From Mariaggregatimicrobium sp964498785 (lineage in GTDB: Bacteria; Zhuqueibacterota; Zhuqueibacteria; Thermofontimicrobiales; Thiofontviventaceae), in the NCBI GenBank assembly GCA_964498785.1, contig CAZCJL010000006.1, positions 1 to 64,000 of the forward strand: a stretch of 64,000 nucleotides of DNA. The letters are read 5' to 3'. The position numbers and the translations under genes were made by a program. Positions 35,094-43,411 of the stretch are shown here, piece after piece. The notes beneath the pieces were generated by a model. It did no database searches. It was not told the origin of the DNA and worked only from the letters and a program-made list of their open reading frames with translations. Numbering within the stretch: the stretch's first letter is position 1; every line of letters starts with the position of its first letter.

Positions 35094-36809
35094 ATGGATA
35101 AAAAGGAAAAAAATATCAGCACAAAAGATTCCGAACTTGAAAGTGTTTTAAGTGCACACAGAACAGTAATCAGAGTGGTGGGAAGTGGTGGTGCAGGAAA
35201 TAATACGTTAACCCGTCTATCGGAAGTTGGTGTTAAGGGTATTGAATCGATTGCTGTAAATACTGATGCTCAAGACTTGCTTTATACAAACGCAGACAAC
35301 AAAATACTGATCGGAAGAGAAATTACGAATGGACTGGGTGCAGGTAGCAATCCAAAGGTCGGCGAAGAATCGGCTATCGAGAGTCAGGAGGACATTAAAG
35401 AGGCTCTGGAAGGTAGCGATATGGTTTTTATTACCGGTGGTCTCGGTGGTGGAACGGGAACCGGCTCTGCACCTGTTATTGCTGATATTGCTAAAAGCAT
35501 TGGTGCGTTAACAATTGCCGTTATTACCCTCCCTTTTTCTGAAGAAGGTGTGCTACGGTGGAATAATGCAAGCCAGGGGCTGGAAAAATTACGGGCAAAT
35601 GCAGATACTGTTATTGTCATTCAAAATGATCGGCTTTTGGATATTGTCCCGGATTTGCCTTTAAATGCAGCATTTAAGATCGCTGATGAAATTTTGGTAA
35701 ACGCAGTAAAAGGTATTACCGAACTTGTTACAGAAAAAGGGCTTGTTAATTTGGATTTTGCCGACGTTAAATCTATCATGAAAGATGGAGATACGGCCAT
35801 GATTGGTATTGGTGAAAGCAATTCCGAGGACAGGGCTGTGGAAGCAGTTGAAAAAGCTGTTTCAAATCCATTACTCGATGTGAATATTACCGGTGCAAAA
35901 AGCGCTTTAGTTAATGTGTCTGGCGATGAAAATATGTCAATCAGAGAAGCACGCAGCATTATGTTAGCGATAGCAGAAAAGCTGGATCCAGAGGCAAAGA
36001 TTATTTGGGGGGCTCGTGTTGATGATAATCTTGACGGGGCTATTCGGGTATTACTAATTGCTACCGGCTTAAAATCCAATGAGTCGCAAGCGAAAAGTGG
36101 CCAACTCAAACAAAAAAAAGTAAACGAAAATTCCGGAAATCATGAACGACCTCAATCCCATCCGAAACCAATGCAAAAAGATTCGCCAAAAGTAGAAAAC
36201 ATGCCAGTTGAAGACAGAAAAAAGCAGCTTTTTGACATCAAAGAACCTAAAATACAAACTCCAAAGAGCACGCTCGGCACGGATGGAAAAAAAGTAATTG
36301 AAGAAGAAGAACCTGAAAGAGCTCAAAAGGTATTTACTGAAATATTTGAAGAAGAAATCCAGGGTGATTTGATTATTATGAAAGATGCTATTAAGCAACT
36401 GAATGCCAATCAGATTGAATCGGGGCCCTTGAAAAACATTCTTAAAGCAAGCTCCTCTATTCAAAGTTCCGCGCAACTGTTTGCTTATGATAAAATTGAG
36501 GAGTTTACAATTTTTATTACTGAGGTAACAGAAGGAATATTGTCCGAGGATATCGCTCTATCAAAAGAGTTGTTAGATTTATTTAATAAGATTCCGATAA
36601 TTATCGAAGGGATTATCGCGAATAAAAAAGGGGCAATAACAAAAGCGCAGGATTTTATAAATGAATTGACACAGATTATTGATAATTTAGAAACATCGAA
36701 ACCAGATTCGAATAACAACTCGAAAAATAATGATAAAAATACGACAGATGAGGATCTTGTGATTACTGAAGATAATCTGAAAAGCAAATTAGGTATGGAA
36801 TTGAATTGA
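35094..36809 (+). CDS. FtsZ homologue, archaeal-like, fused to degenerate HPt-like domain
   Basis: A 571-residue tubulin-family GTPase. Residues about 24-326 are a complete FtsZ core: RVVGSGGAGNNTL, tubulin signature GGLGGGTGTGSAP (115-127), PNDRLL equivalent IQNDRLL, and the T7 catalytic loop NLDFADVKSIM (219-229) with both aspartates, so GTP hydrolysis should be intact. Stretches such as GAGNNTLTRL, LDVNITGAKSALVNVSG and AKIIWGARVD match archaeal FtsZ more than bacterial, from memory. After a Lys/Pro/Gln linker (327-410), residues 411-531 form an HPt-like helical bundle in which Ser454 replaces the histidine. The usual C-terminal FtsA-binding peptide is absent. Not the standard division FtsZ. 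Confidence 0.88.
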   Translation: MDKKEKNISTKDSELESVLSAHRTVIRVVGSGGAGNNTLTRLSEVGVKGIESIAVNTDAQDLLYTNADNKILIGREITNGLGAGSNPKVGEESAIESQEDIKEALEGSDMVFITGGLGGGTGTGSAPVIADIAKSIGALTIAVITLPFSEEGVLRWNNASQGLEKLRANADTVIVIQNDRLLDIVPDLPLNAAFKIADEILVNAVKGITELVTEKGLVNLDFADVKSIMKDGDTAMIGIGESNSEDRAVEAVEKAVSNPLLDVNITGAKSALVNVSGDENMSIREARSIMLAIAEKLDPEAKIIWGARVDDNLDGAIRVLLIATGLKSNESQAKSGQLKQKKVNENSGNHERPQSHPKPMQKDSPKVENMPVEDRKKQLFDIKEPKIQTPKSTLGTDGKKVIEEEEPERAQKVFTEIFEEEIQGDLIIMKDAIKQLNANQIESGPLKNILKASSSIQSSAQLFAYDKIEEFTIFITEVTEGILSEDIALSKELLDLFNKIPIIIEGIIANKKGAITKAQDFINELTQIIDNLETSKPDSNNNSKNNDKNTTDEDLVITEDNLKSKLGMELN

Positions 36810-36843
36810 AGAATTGATGAAACTTCGGATGTTGAGGTGACTA

Positions 36844-38016
36844 ATGGTAGAGAATTCTCCACAAAAAAGGAACGAAAAAATTAATAAAAGCACATTGAAT
36901 AAATATTGCTTAAATGAGATCGATAATAATTTAAAGTATATTCAATTTTGTCTGGATGAATCAAAAGCCGATAAAAATGCAGACAACTCATTAGGTAAAA
37001 TTCTGGATTCCTGCCAGACAATTGAAGACCTGGCGATGATTTACGGTTATCAGGGCATAGAAAATTTAGCAGCAAATATTAATGCCGCGGTTACATCTAT
37101 TGTAAAAGGTGAGCGACATGTTTCTGAAATATTCATTAATAAGCTTGGAATTGCGGTTCAGGGAATTCGCTCGATGACTGGTGTTGACGATGACAATTTA
37201 GTGAAATCGATAGTGAGTTCTACGATTTCCAAAATTGTGAATTCTGATTCACAAGCCTCGGCAGTGGAAATGAAAACAGCGTCAACAAAGAATTCGATTC
37301 ATGTAAACCGAGAAAGCAAACCAGAAAAAAGCACGCCGAAAAAGGATGAGCCCCGGTCAGTTTTCAAAATTCAGGAAGCAAATACAATACAAACTTTAAT
37401 CGATCTTATTGAAAAGAACAGGAAGAAAGAAGACCCACAAACAGATGAAAACCAAATAGATTTAAGTGCCGAGCAATTGAATAACGGAGAAATTGAAAAA
37501 GTATTTAACACGATTTTTGTCGAAGAGACTCAGGAGAATCTGAAATTTCTTAGGGAGGCACTGGATGCAATAAATTCAAACAGTGCTCCTGGTGAGGCGA
37601 TTATGAGAATAAAGGAAGCATGTAGCTCACTCAAAGATTCTGCGGCAAGCTTCAGTATTATTGATGTGCGAGATACGTTTGAAAAACTTCACAGAATTAC
37701 AAACAGACACCTGAATTTTAACAGCCCACCTTCTTCTCAGGTAATAGGACTAATTCAGGATGCAACAAACTTGCTATCAGATTACTTACAAAATCAAGAT
37801 ATTAACCTTGATCCGATAAATCAAAAATTAAAACATTTTTTAACGAAAAACAATGCAGTATCAAATAATACCGATCATCTTCATAAGCAAGAGGTAGAGA
37901 CGATTAAAGTTATTGATGAATTGCAGACGTTTCCGAAGCCCAAAACAAAAAAGAAAGTTAAAGTAAAATTTAACGACGATGATGTAAACGTTAGATGGAT
38001 TTCCAAATTTAAATAA
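36844..38016 (+). CDS. Protein with two degenerate HPt-like modules
   Basis: A 390-residue protein related to its two upstream neighbours only through HPt-like modules. Module 1 (about 20-115) has DSCQTIEDLAMIYGYQGI, where Gln58 replaces the histidine. Module 2 (about 215-315) has VFNTIFVEETQENLKFLREA followed by ACSSLKDSAASFSIID, with Ser261 in the histidine position. The VF-TxIF-EE start of module 2 nearly matches VFTEIFEEE in the FtsZ fusion, indicating duplication between genes. The C-terminus is basic (KTKKKVKVKF). GAGGTGA upstream of the ATG. Probably a scaffold that pairs with the FtsZ fusion through these bundles. Confidence 0.75.
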   Translation: MVENSPQKRNEKINKSTLNKYCLNEIDNNLKYIQFCLDESKADKNADNSLGKILDSCQTIEDLAMIYGYQGIENLAANINAAVTSIVKGERHVSEIFINKLGIAVQGIRSMTGVDDDNLVKSIVSSTISKIVNSDSQASAVEMKTASTKNSIHVNRESKPEKSTPKKDEPRSVFKIQEANTIQTLIDLIEKNRKKEDPQTDENQIDLSAEQLNNGEIEKVFNTIFVEETQENLKFLREALDAINSNSAPGEAIMRIKEACSSLKDSAASFSIIDVRDTFEKLHRITNRHLNFNSPPSSQVIGLIQDATNLLSDYLQNQDINLDPINQKLKHFLTKNNAVSNNTDHLHKQEVETIKVIDELQTFPKPKTKKKVKVKFNDDDVNVRWISKFK

Positions 38017-38040
38017 AAATAAGCAAACAGCCATAAACAA

Positions 38041-38072
38041 AAAATACCAGCGATAAGCTGGTATTTTTTTTC
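38041..38072 (+). terminator. Rho-independent terminator of the FtsZ-like operon
   Basis: AATACCAGC (38043-38051) and GCTGGTATT (38057-38065) form a 9-bp stem with a 5-base loop, followed by eight T. Confidence 0.92.
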
Positions 38073-38170
38073 ATTTAATAAGAAACCGGATTCAGCGATC
38101 ATACCGGAATTAGGGGGAGTTACCGGCTATGAGTCACTGATCCGGTCTCATAAGCTTATTGATTTCAGAC

Positions 38171-38422
38171 CTACAAAGAATTTACATGTTTTGTGAGCCG
38201 CGCTTTTTGATTTGCGGCATTATTTTTATGAATGATATTTTTTTGAGCACACTTGTCCAACAAGGAGTAGGTACTCCGTAATATTTCCATTCCACTTTCT
38301 TTGTCCGGCGCATTAAGAACATTCTTTACGGCTGATCGAATCATTGTCTTGAAATGTTTGTTGTACTCTTGCCGTTTCTTGTTTGTTCTTACCCGTTTAA
38401 TAGTCGATTTATGATGGGGCAT
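38171..38422 (-). CDS. rpsT: 30S ribosomal protein S20
   Basis: Small-subunit protein binding 16S rRNA. The 83-residue basic, helical protein begins MPHHKSTIKRVRTNKKRQ and has the conserved TMIRSAVKNVL, then AYSLLDK-like TYSLLDKCAQKNIIHKNNAANQKARLTK, the standard S20 C-terminal signature. AAGGATAA precedes the ATG on the minus strand. Stands alone with its own promoter. Confidence 0.95.
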   Translation of the reverse strand: MPHHKSTIKRVRTNKKRQEYNKHFKTMIRSAVKNVLNAPDKESGMEILRSTYSLLDKCAQKNIIHKNNAANQKARLTKHVNSL

Positions 38423-38453
38423 AATTATCCTTCTTTGTTTTTATGTAATCACG

Positions 38454-38482
38454 AATATAATAAAAATAAAATAAAATGTCAA
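38454..38482 (-). promoter_or_regulatory. Sigma-70-type promoter for rpsT
   Basis: On the minus strand TTGACA (38482-38477) and TATATT (38459-38454), spacer 17 bases, 31 bases upstream of the start codon. Confidence 0.7.
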
Positions 38483-38526
38483 TAAAAATTTTCATAAAAT
38501 TATGGACTGGCTTAATTAAAAAACAC

Positions 38527-38555
38527 TTGATTTTAATTAAAAATTTTGTTACTAT
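38527..38555 (+). promoter_or_regulatory. Sigma-70-type promoter for ligase gene
   Basis: TTGATT at 38527-38532 and TACTAT at 38550-38555, spacer 17 bases, 40 bases before the start at 38596. It diverges from the rpsT promoter. Confidence 0.5.
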
Positions 38556-38595
38556 TATGCTTATATTATTAAACTGAGGAGGATAATTTTCAATA

Positions 38596-40089
38596 ATGTT
38601 GTGTGAATTATTGGAAAAGAGCGTATTAACTCATCCTGACAAAATTGCCCTGGATTTTGGTGATCACCAGATAACCTATAAAACATTACTTGAAATTATT
38701 CATAAAATGGCAACAGGCTTAATTGATTCCGGTGTGAATAAAGGTGATCGCATTGCCATATTATTGCCAAATACTCCTCACTTTATTTTTTCATACTACG
38801 CAACCCTTTCAGTTGGAGGGATTGTTGTTACCTTAAATACACTAAGTCAACGTGATGAATTATCGCTAATTATAAATGAGACAACCCCAAACGTGATTAT
38901 CGTTTGGGATAAATTTTACACTCGGATTCAAAAATTAAATTACAATTTTAAAAATGTATTTGTTTTGGGTAATAATGTTCCCCGGGGCTGCAAAAGCTTA
39001 ACTGCTTTAATTGCACAATCTGCCGAAAGCAAACCAAAAATTGAAATTAATCCGGATGATATTGCTCAGATTCAATATACACCTGGAATTGTTGATCTAC
39101 CAAAGGGAGTTGTTTTAACTCATGAAAATTTAAGATTTGCCGCGCAACAAACTATAAAATTTTTTTCAACAAGCGAAAATGACGTTTATGCAGGCATTTT
39201 ACCGCTGTTTTTACTTTATGCTCAAAATTTTGTTTTAAATGCAGCGCTTTTGCAAGGGACTAAACTCATAATATATCCGAAATTTGATCGTGATATATTA
39301 AATAAAGCCGTTTTTAACGATAAAATCACTTTCTTGACAGGAAGTCCTGTAATTTATTCTTTGTTGATAGATAATCAGGAGGACGTGCAGAGGAATCATG
39401 CATTGCGATATGCGCTATCTTATGGATCAACTTGTGATGAACAGTTAGTTAATGATTTTGAAAACAAATTCGGCTGTCCGATTTTGGAGGGATACGGAGT
39501 AACGGAAACAACTTCTATCATTTCGTTCACTCCTTCACTAGTAGAAAGAAAGCCAGATTCGGTTGGAGTTGCTTTTAGCGGTATTGATATTAAAATTGTT
39601 GATAAAGACAGAAATGAACTTGTACCAGGAGAATTTGGTGAAATAGCTGTCACCGGAAAAAATTTGATGACTGGCTATTGGAATCGTCCGGAATTAACAG
39701 CAGCTCATTTGAATGATCAATGGCTATATACCGGAGATATTGGTAAACTTGATGAAGATGGTTACTTATACTTTGTGGATCGTAAGAGCGATTTAATACA
39801 TAAAAGTGGATTCTACATTTATCCTGTTGAAATCGAAGAAATATTGTTAAAACATCCGAAAATTAAAGAAGTAGCTGTTATTGGTATGCAACATCCAAAA
39901 CATAAAGAAGAAGTAAAAGCTTGTATTGTACTAAAAGAAAATGTGCAAGCTACAGAAGAAGAAATAATTGAGTTTTGCAAACAGCATATTCCTGTATATA
40001 AATGTCCGCAGAATATTCAATTTAATAATTCATTACCAAAAAATTCGACTGGTAAAATATTAAAAAGAAAATTGCATGAACAGATCTAA
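38596..40089 (+). CDS. AMP-forming acyl-CoA ligase-like protein with altered P-loop
   Basis: A 497-residue member of the ANL superfamily. Motifs present: GYGVTETTSI (A5), YTGDIGKLDEDGYLYFVDRKSDLI (A7-A8), GFYIYPVEIEE and the catalytic lysine in PKNSTGKILKR (A10). The A3 phosphate loop, normally Y-T-S-G-T-T-G-x-P-K-G, reads YTPGIVDLPKG, so the Ser/Thr/Gly residues that hold ATP phosphates are gone. Either the enzyme works poorly with ATP or it has a changed role. GAGGAGGAT precedes the ATG. EF-G2 and HIT genes follow closely, probably as one operon. Confidence 0.88.
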   Translation: MLCELLEKSVLTHPDKIALDFGDHQITYKTLLEIIHKMATGLIDSGVNKGDRIAILLPNTPHFIFSYYATLSVGGIVVTLNTLSQRDELSLIINETTPNVIIVWDKFYTRIQKLNYNFKNVFVLGNNVPRGCKSLTALIAQSAESKPKIEINPDDIAQIQYTPGIVDLPKGVVLTHENLRFAAQQTIKFFSTSENDVYAGILPLFLLYAQNFVLNAALLQGTKLIIYPKFDRDILNKAVFNDKITFLTGSPVIYSLLIDNQEDVQRNHALRYALSYGSTCDEQLVNDFENKFGCPILEGYGVTETTSIISFTPSLVERKPDSVGVAFSGIDIKIVDKDRNELVPGEFGEIAVTGKNLMTGYWNRPELTAAHLNDQWLYTGDIGKLDEDGYLYFVDRKSDLIHKSGFYIYPVEIEEILLKHPKIKEVAVIGMQHPKHKEEVKACIVLKENVQATEEEIIEFCKQHIPVYKCPQNIQFNNSLPKNSTGKILKRKLHEQI

Positions 40090-40115
40090 CCTCATATCCT
40101 GAAAGGAGGATTTTG

Positions 40116-42197
40116 TTGAAAGAACATCAGACAGACATGATTAGAAATATTGGGCTTGTTTCCCATGGTGGTGTTGGAAAAACAACTTTGGCAGAAGCTA
40201 TCGTATATTCTGCGGGAGTAACGAACCGTTTTGGCTCAACAGATGATGGAACAACAGTTTCAGATTATAATCAAGATGAAATTTCGCGCAAAATTTCTAT
40301 TAGCTCATCGTTTTTACATTGTGAATGGAAAAATCATAAAATAAATGTAATCGATATGCCCGGATATTCTGATTTTAATGGAGAATTAAAAAGTGGTCTC
40401 AGGGCAGTTGATACCGCAGTTATTTTATTAAATGCGGTTAATGGTGTGGAAGTCGGAACGGAATTAGCGTATCGAATCATCGATCAATATAAATTACCGC
40501 GAATATTTTATGTAAATAGACTTGATAAAGAACACGCGAATTTCGATAGTGCTGTTGAAATGGCTCAAAATCAATTCGGCGCTTCTGTGGCAGTGCTGCA
40601 ATTTCCTGTAAACCAGGGAGAAGATTTTGATAGTATTATAGATCTCATAAAAATGAAGATGTTTACCTTTGCCAAAGATAAAAGTGGAAAGTACAGTGAG
40701 AGCGATATCCCGGATAATTTAACGGATCAAGCTGAAGAAATGCATTCTGCCCTGATGGAAAATATCGCTGAAAACGATGAAAAATTATTAGATATTTTCT
40801 GTGAAACCGGAGAATTATCGAATGAGCAATTTATTTCTGGCTTAAAAAAACAAATCGCCGGCGGAAATTTATTTCCCGTACTTTGTGGCGCGGCAGCCCC
40901 GAATATTGGCGTACAATCACTGATGAATTTCATAAATGATGCGATCCCTTCTCCAGCAGATCGACCGGAGATAGTAGGTAAAAAACCGAATACAACAGAT
41001 GAAGTTACGCGAGCCCCGAAAAATGATAATCCTTTTTCAGCATTAATTTTTAAAACAGTATCTGAACCGCATGTCGGTGAATTATCCTTTTTCCGCGTAT
41101 TCTCCGGTAAAATTAACTCGGGCACAGAATGCCTGAATCCAAATAAAGATGCATCAGAAAAAATTGGCCAACTTTTTTTAATGAATGGCAAAGACAGAAA
41201 AGATGTTGGTGTTTTAAATACCGGAGATATTGGCGCTGTGGTTAAATTGAAAAATACCCATACCGGCGATACGCTATGTGCAAAAAATGACCCGATTCAA
41301 CTGAAAGATATCGAGTTTCCGGCTCCTGTTATTCGGGTTGCTGTAGTTCCAAAAGCCAAAGGCGATGAAGAGAAAATTTCCTCCGGCCTGACAGCCCTGC
41401 ACGACGAAGATCCGTCTTTTAAAGTGGAGATTGATAGCGAATTAAAACAAATTATTGTTTCAGGGCAGGGTGAGCTTCATCTGGATATTATCACGAAACG
41501 GTTGAAAGATAAATTTGGCGTCGAAGTCGATTTTGAAGAACCCAGAATTCCATATCGGGAAACGATTAAAGGAAAAGCCGAGGGACAATATAAACATAAA
41601 AAACAATCCGGTGGCCGCGGTCAATATGGCGATGTACACCTGAGGCTGGAACCACGAAGTGCAGGAGAAGGTTTCGAATTTGTGGATGCAATTGTCGGTG
41701 GTGTTATCCCCAATAAATATATTCCGGCTGTTGAAAAAGGAATTCGGGAAGCGATGGTCGAAGGTGTATTGGCGGGCTTTCCGGTTGTCGATCTTAAAGT
41801 CACCTTATTTTTTGGTAGCTATCATTCTGTGGACTCTTCGGACATGGCGTTCAAAATCGCCGGTTCGATGTGTTTTAAAAAAGCATTTAAAGAGGCAAAA
41901 CCGATTATTTTGGAACCAATTTATGATGTTGAAATTCAGGTCCCTGAAGAATACATGGGGGACGTAATGGGCGATATATCCGGCCGCCGGGGTAAAATTC
42001 AGGGCATGGAGTCCGAAGGGTCGTTCCAGATAATTCGCGCCAAAGTTCCGCTGGCTGAACTTTATAAATATTCCACATCACTGCGTTCTATGACACAGGG
42101 CAGAGGTATTCATCGTCGCAAATTTTCACATTATGATGAAGTTCCGAAGGAAGTGGCTGACAAAATTATCGCACAAGCTGCTGAGGAAACCGATTAA
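40116..42197 (+). CDS. EF-G2-type translational GTPase
   Basis: A 693-residue elongation factor G paralogue with all five domains. G1 is SHGGVGKTT, G4 is NRLDKEHANF, domain IV has QSGGRGQYGDV and domain V GRRGKIQGME. The G3 motif is DMPGYSDF instead of DTPGHVDF, so the catalytic histidine is replaced by tyrosine, as I recall for EF-G-2 proteins such as that of Thermus. It is therefore unlikely to be the main translocase. Start is TTG at 40116, six bases after AGGAGGA; TTG at 40113 and ATG at 40137 are alternatives. Confidence 0.9.
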   Translation: MKEHQTDMIRNIGLVSHGGVGKTTLAEAIVYSAGVTNRFGSTDDGTTVSDYNQDEISRKISISSSFLHCEWKNHKINVIDMPGYSDFNGELKSGLRAVDTAVILLNAVNGVEVGTELAYRIIDQYKLPRIFYVNRLDKEHANFDSAVEMAQNQFGASVAVLQFPVNQGEDFDSIIDLIKMKMFTFAKDKSGKYSESDIPDNLTDQAEEMHSALMENIAENDEKLLDIFCETGELSNEQFISGLKKQIAGGNLFPVLCGAAAPNIGVQSLMNFINDAIPSPADRPEIVGKKPNTTDEVTRAPKNDNPFSALIFKTVSEPHVGELSFFRVFSGKINSGTECLNPNKDASEKIGQLFLMNGKDRKDVGVLNTGDIGAVVKLKNTHTGDTLCAKNDPIQLKDIEFPAPVIRVAVVPKAKGDEEKISSGLTALHDEDPSFKVEIDSELKQIIVSGQGELHLDIITKRLKDKFGVEVDFEEPRIPYRETIKGKAEGQYKHKKQSGGRGQYGDVHLRLEPRSAGEGFEFVDAIVGGVIPNKYIPAVEKGIREAMVEGVLAGFPVVDLKVTLFFGSYHSVDSSDMAFKIAGSMCFKKAFKEAKPIILEPIYDVEIQVPEEYMGDVMGDISGRRGKIQGMESEGSFQIIRAKVPLAELYKYSTSLRSMTQGRGIHRRKFSHYDEVPKEVADKIIAQAAEETD

Positions 42198-42199
42198 CA

Positions 42200-42673
42200 A
42201 TGAATACGTTATGGGCGCCCTGGCGAATTGAATATATTGTTCAAAAAAAAGAGGATGGATGTATTTTTTGTACAAAACCTCAGCAAAATAAAGATCAACA
42301 AAATCTCATCCTCTTTCGAGGCGATTATTGCTATGTCATTATGAACTATTACCCGTATAACAACGGTCATATCATGGTTGTTCCGTATAAGCATACGTCT
42401 AAAATGTCCGATTTAAGTAAAGATGAATATACGGAAATGATGGCGCTTTTAAACCAATGTATAACTGTTTTACAAGAAGAAATGACGCCGAACGGTTTTA
42501 ATATCGGGATGAATTTGGGGGATGTGGCAGGCGCCGGAGTGAAAGATCATCTACATTTTCATATCGTGCCGCGTTGGAAAGGGGATATGAATTTTATGCC
42601 AGTTACTTCCCATACAAAAGTTATCCCCGAGGCTCTTGAAGAAACATGGAAAAAATTGAAGCGTAGATTCTGA
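42200..42673 (+). CDS. HIT-family nucleotide hydrolase/transferase
   Basis: A 157-residue histidine-triad protein. The motif DHLHFHIVPRW (about 119-129) carries the H-phi-H-phi-H pattern and nucleophilic middle histidine. The N-terminal CIFCTKPQQNKD contains a CxxC pair, typical of the zinc-binding AP4A-phosphorylase-like HIT branch. NIGMNLGDVAGAGVKDH is the preceding conserved loop. Two bases after EF-G2, hence translationally coupled. Probable substrates are dinucleoside polyphosphates or AMP-conjugates. Confidence 0.93.
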   Translation: MNTLWAPWRIEYIVQKKEDGCIFCTKPQQNKDQQNLILFRGDYCYVIMNYYPYNNGHIMVVPYKHTSKMSDLSKDEYTEMMALLNQCITVLQEEMTPNGFNIGMNLGDVAGAGVKDHLHFHIVPRWKGDMNFMPVTSHTKVIPEALEETWKKLKRRF

Positions 42674-42684
42674 TAAACGACAAG

Positions 42685-42720
42685 AAAACGAACAGCGATC
42701 CACAATCCTGTTCGTTTTTT
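42685..42720. terminator. Bidirectional Rho-independent terminator
   Basis: AACGAACAG (42687-42695) and CTGTTCGTT (42708-42716) form a 9-bp stem, loop 12 bases, with T-run after and A-run before. Serves the HIT gene and the convergent HD gene. Confidence 0.9.
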
Positions 42721-43291
42721 ATGTAAATATCTTTATGAGGAGCGGCTTTATTTGCAAAAATAATGGATATTCTAATCCATCTTCATACCTCTTTTCCAAT
42801 TGCTCGCATATCGACCGGAAGTACCAATATTGTTTTTCTTTGGGTTTGTTAAAACGGTTCCAAAATAACTCACCTGTTTTCTGATAATCTTCATAAATTG
42901 ATTTTAAATTGTCCAGTTTATCAGCGCAAATAACGAATAATGCATTTGCAGACGCGATTTTGATTACATCAATTGTATGCTGCTTTCGGTTTTCCCAGGT
43001 ACCTGATTTGTCCGGCTCCGATGCATATCCTACCAACTCTTCTACATCGCGGCCAAAGTGTTTGGCAATATCGGCAAGAGTAACCACGGAATCTTCAACT
43101 GTGTCATGCAAAATCCCTGCAATCACAACTTCTGACGCACAATTATTATTTATTAGTATTCGCATAACACCAATTGGGTGCACAATATAGGGAATGCCAG
43201 TCCCCTTCCGAAATTGCCCCTGATGCGCTTTCGCTGCAAATTCAATCGCGCGGAAAATATTGTTTGTGGTATCTCGTTTTTCGTTTAACAT
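42719..43291 (-). CDS. HD-domain protein, SpoT/MESH1-like ppGpp hydrolase family
   Basis: A 190-residue protein made only of the HD hydrolase part of RelA/SpoT. Metal-binding motifs are visible: FAAKAHQGQFRKGTGIPYIVHP, ILHDTVEDS (the HD pair, with the ED that follows in SpoT and MESH1), and ICADKLDNLKSI. No synthetase, TGS or ACT domain is present. It probably degrades (p)ppGpp or a related nucleotide such as NADPH in the MESH1 manner. Isolated between two convergent or opposed units. Confidence 0.9.
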   Translation of the reverse strand: MLNEKRDTTNNIFRAIEFAAKAHQGQFRKGTGIPYIVHPIGVMRILINNNCASEVVIAGILHDTVEDSVVTLADIAKHFGRDVEELVGYASEPDKSGTWENRKQHTIDVIKIASANALFVICADKLDNLKSIYEDYQKTGELFWNRFNKPKEKQYWYFRSICEQLEKRYEDGLEYPLFLQIKPLLIKIFT

Positions 43292-43411
43292 GAGTAAAAA
43301 TATTTATCCTAAAATATTCATGAATATTAACCGCAGCGCTTGCTATATTATTATAGAAAAAGGGATTGCCATAGAAACAAAAACTGAGTTTTAAAAAACG
43401 GAACGAGCTTC

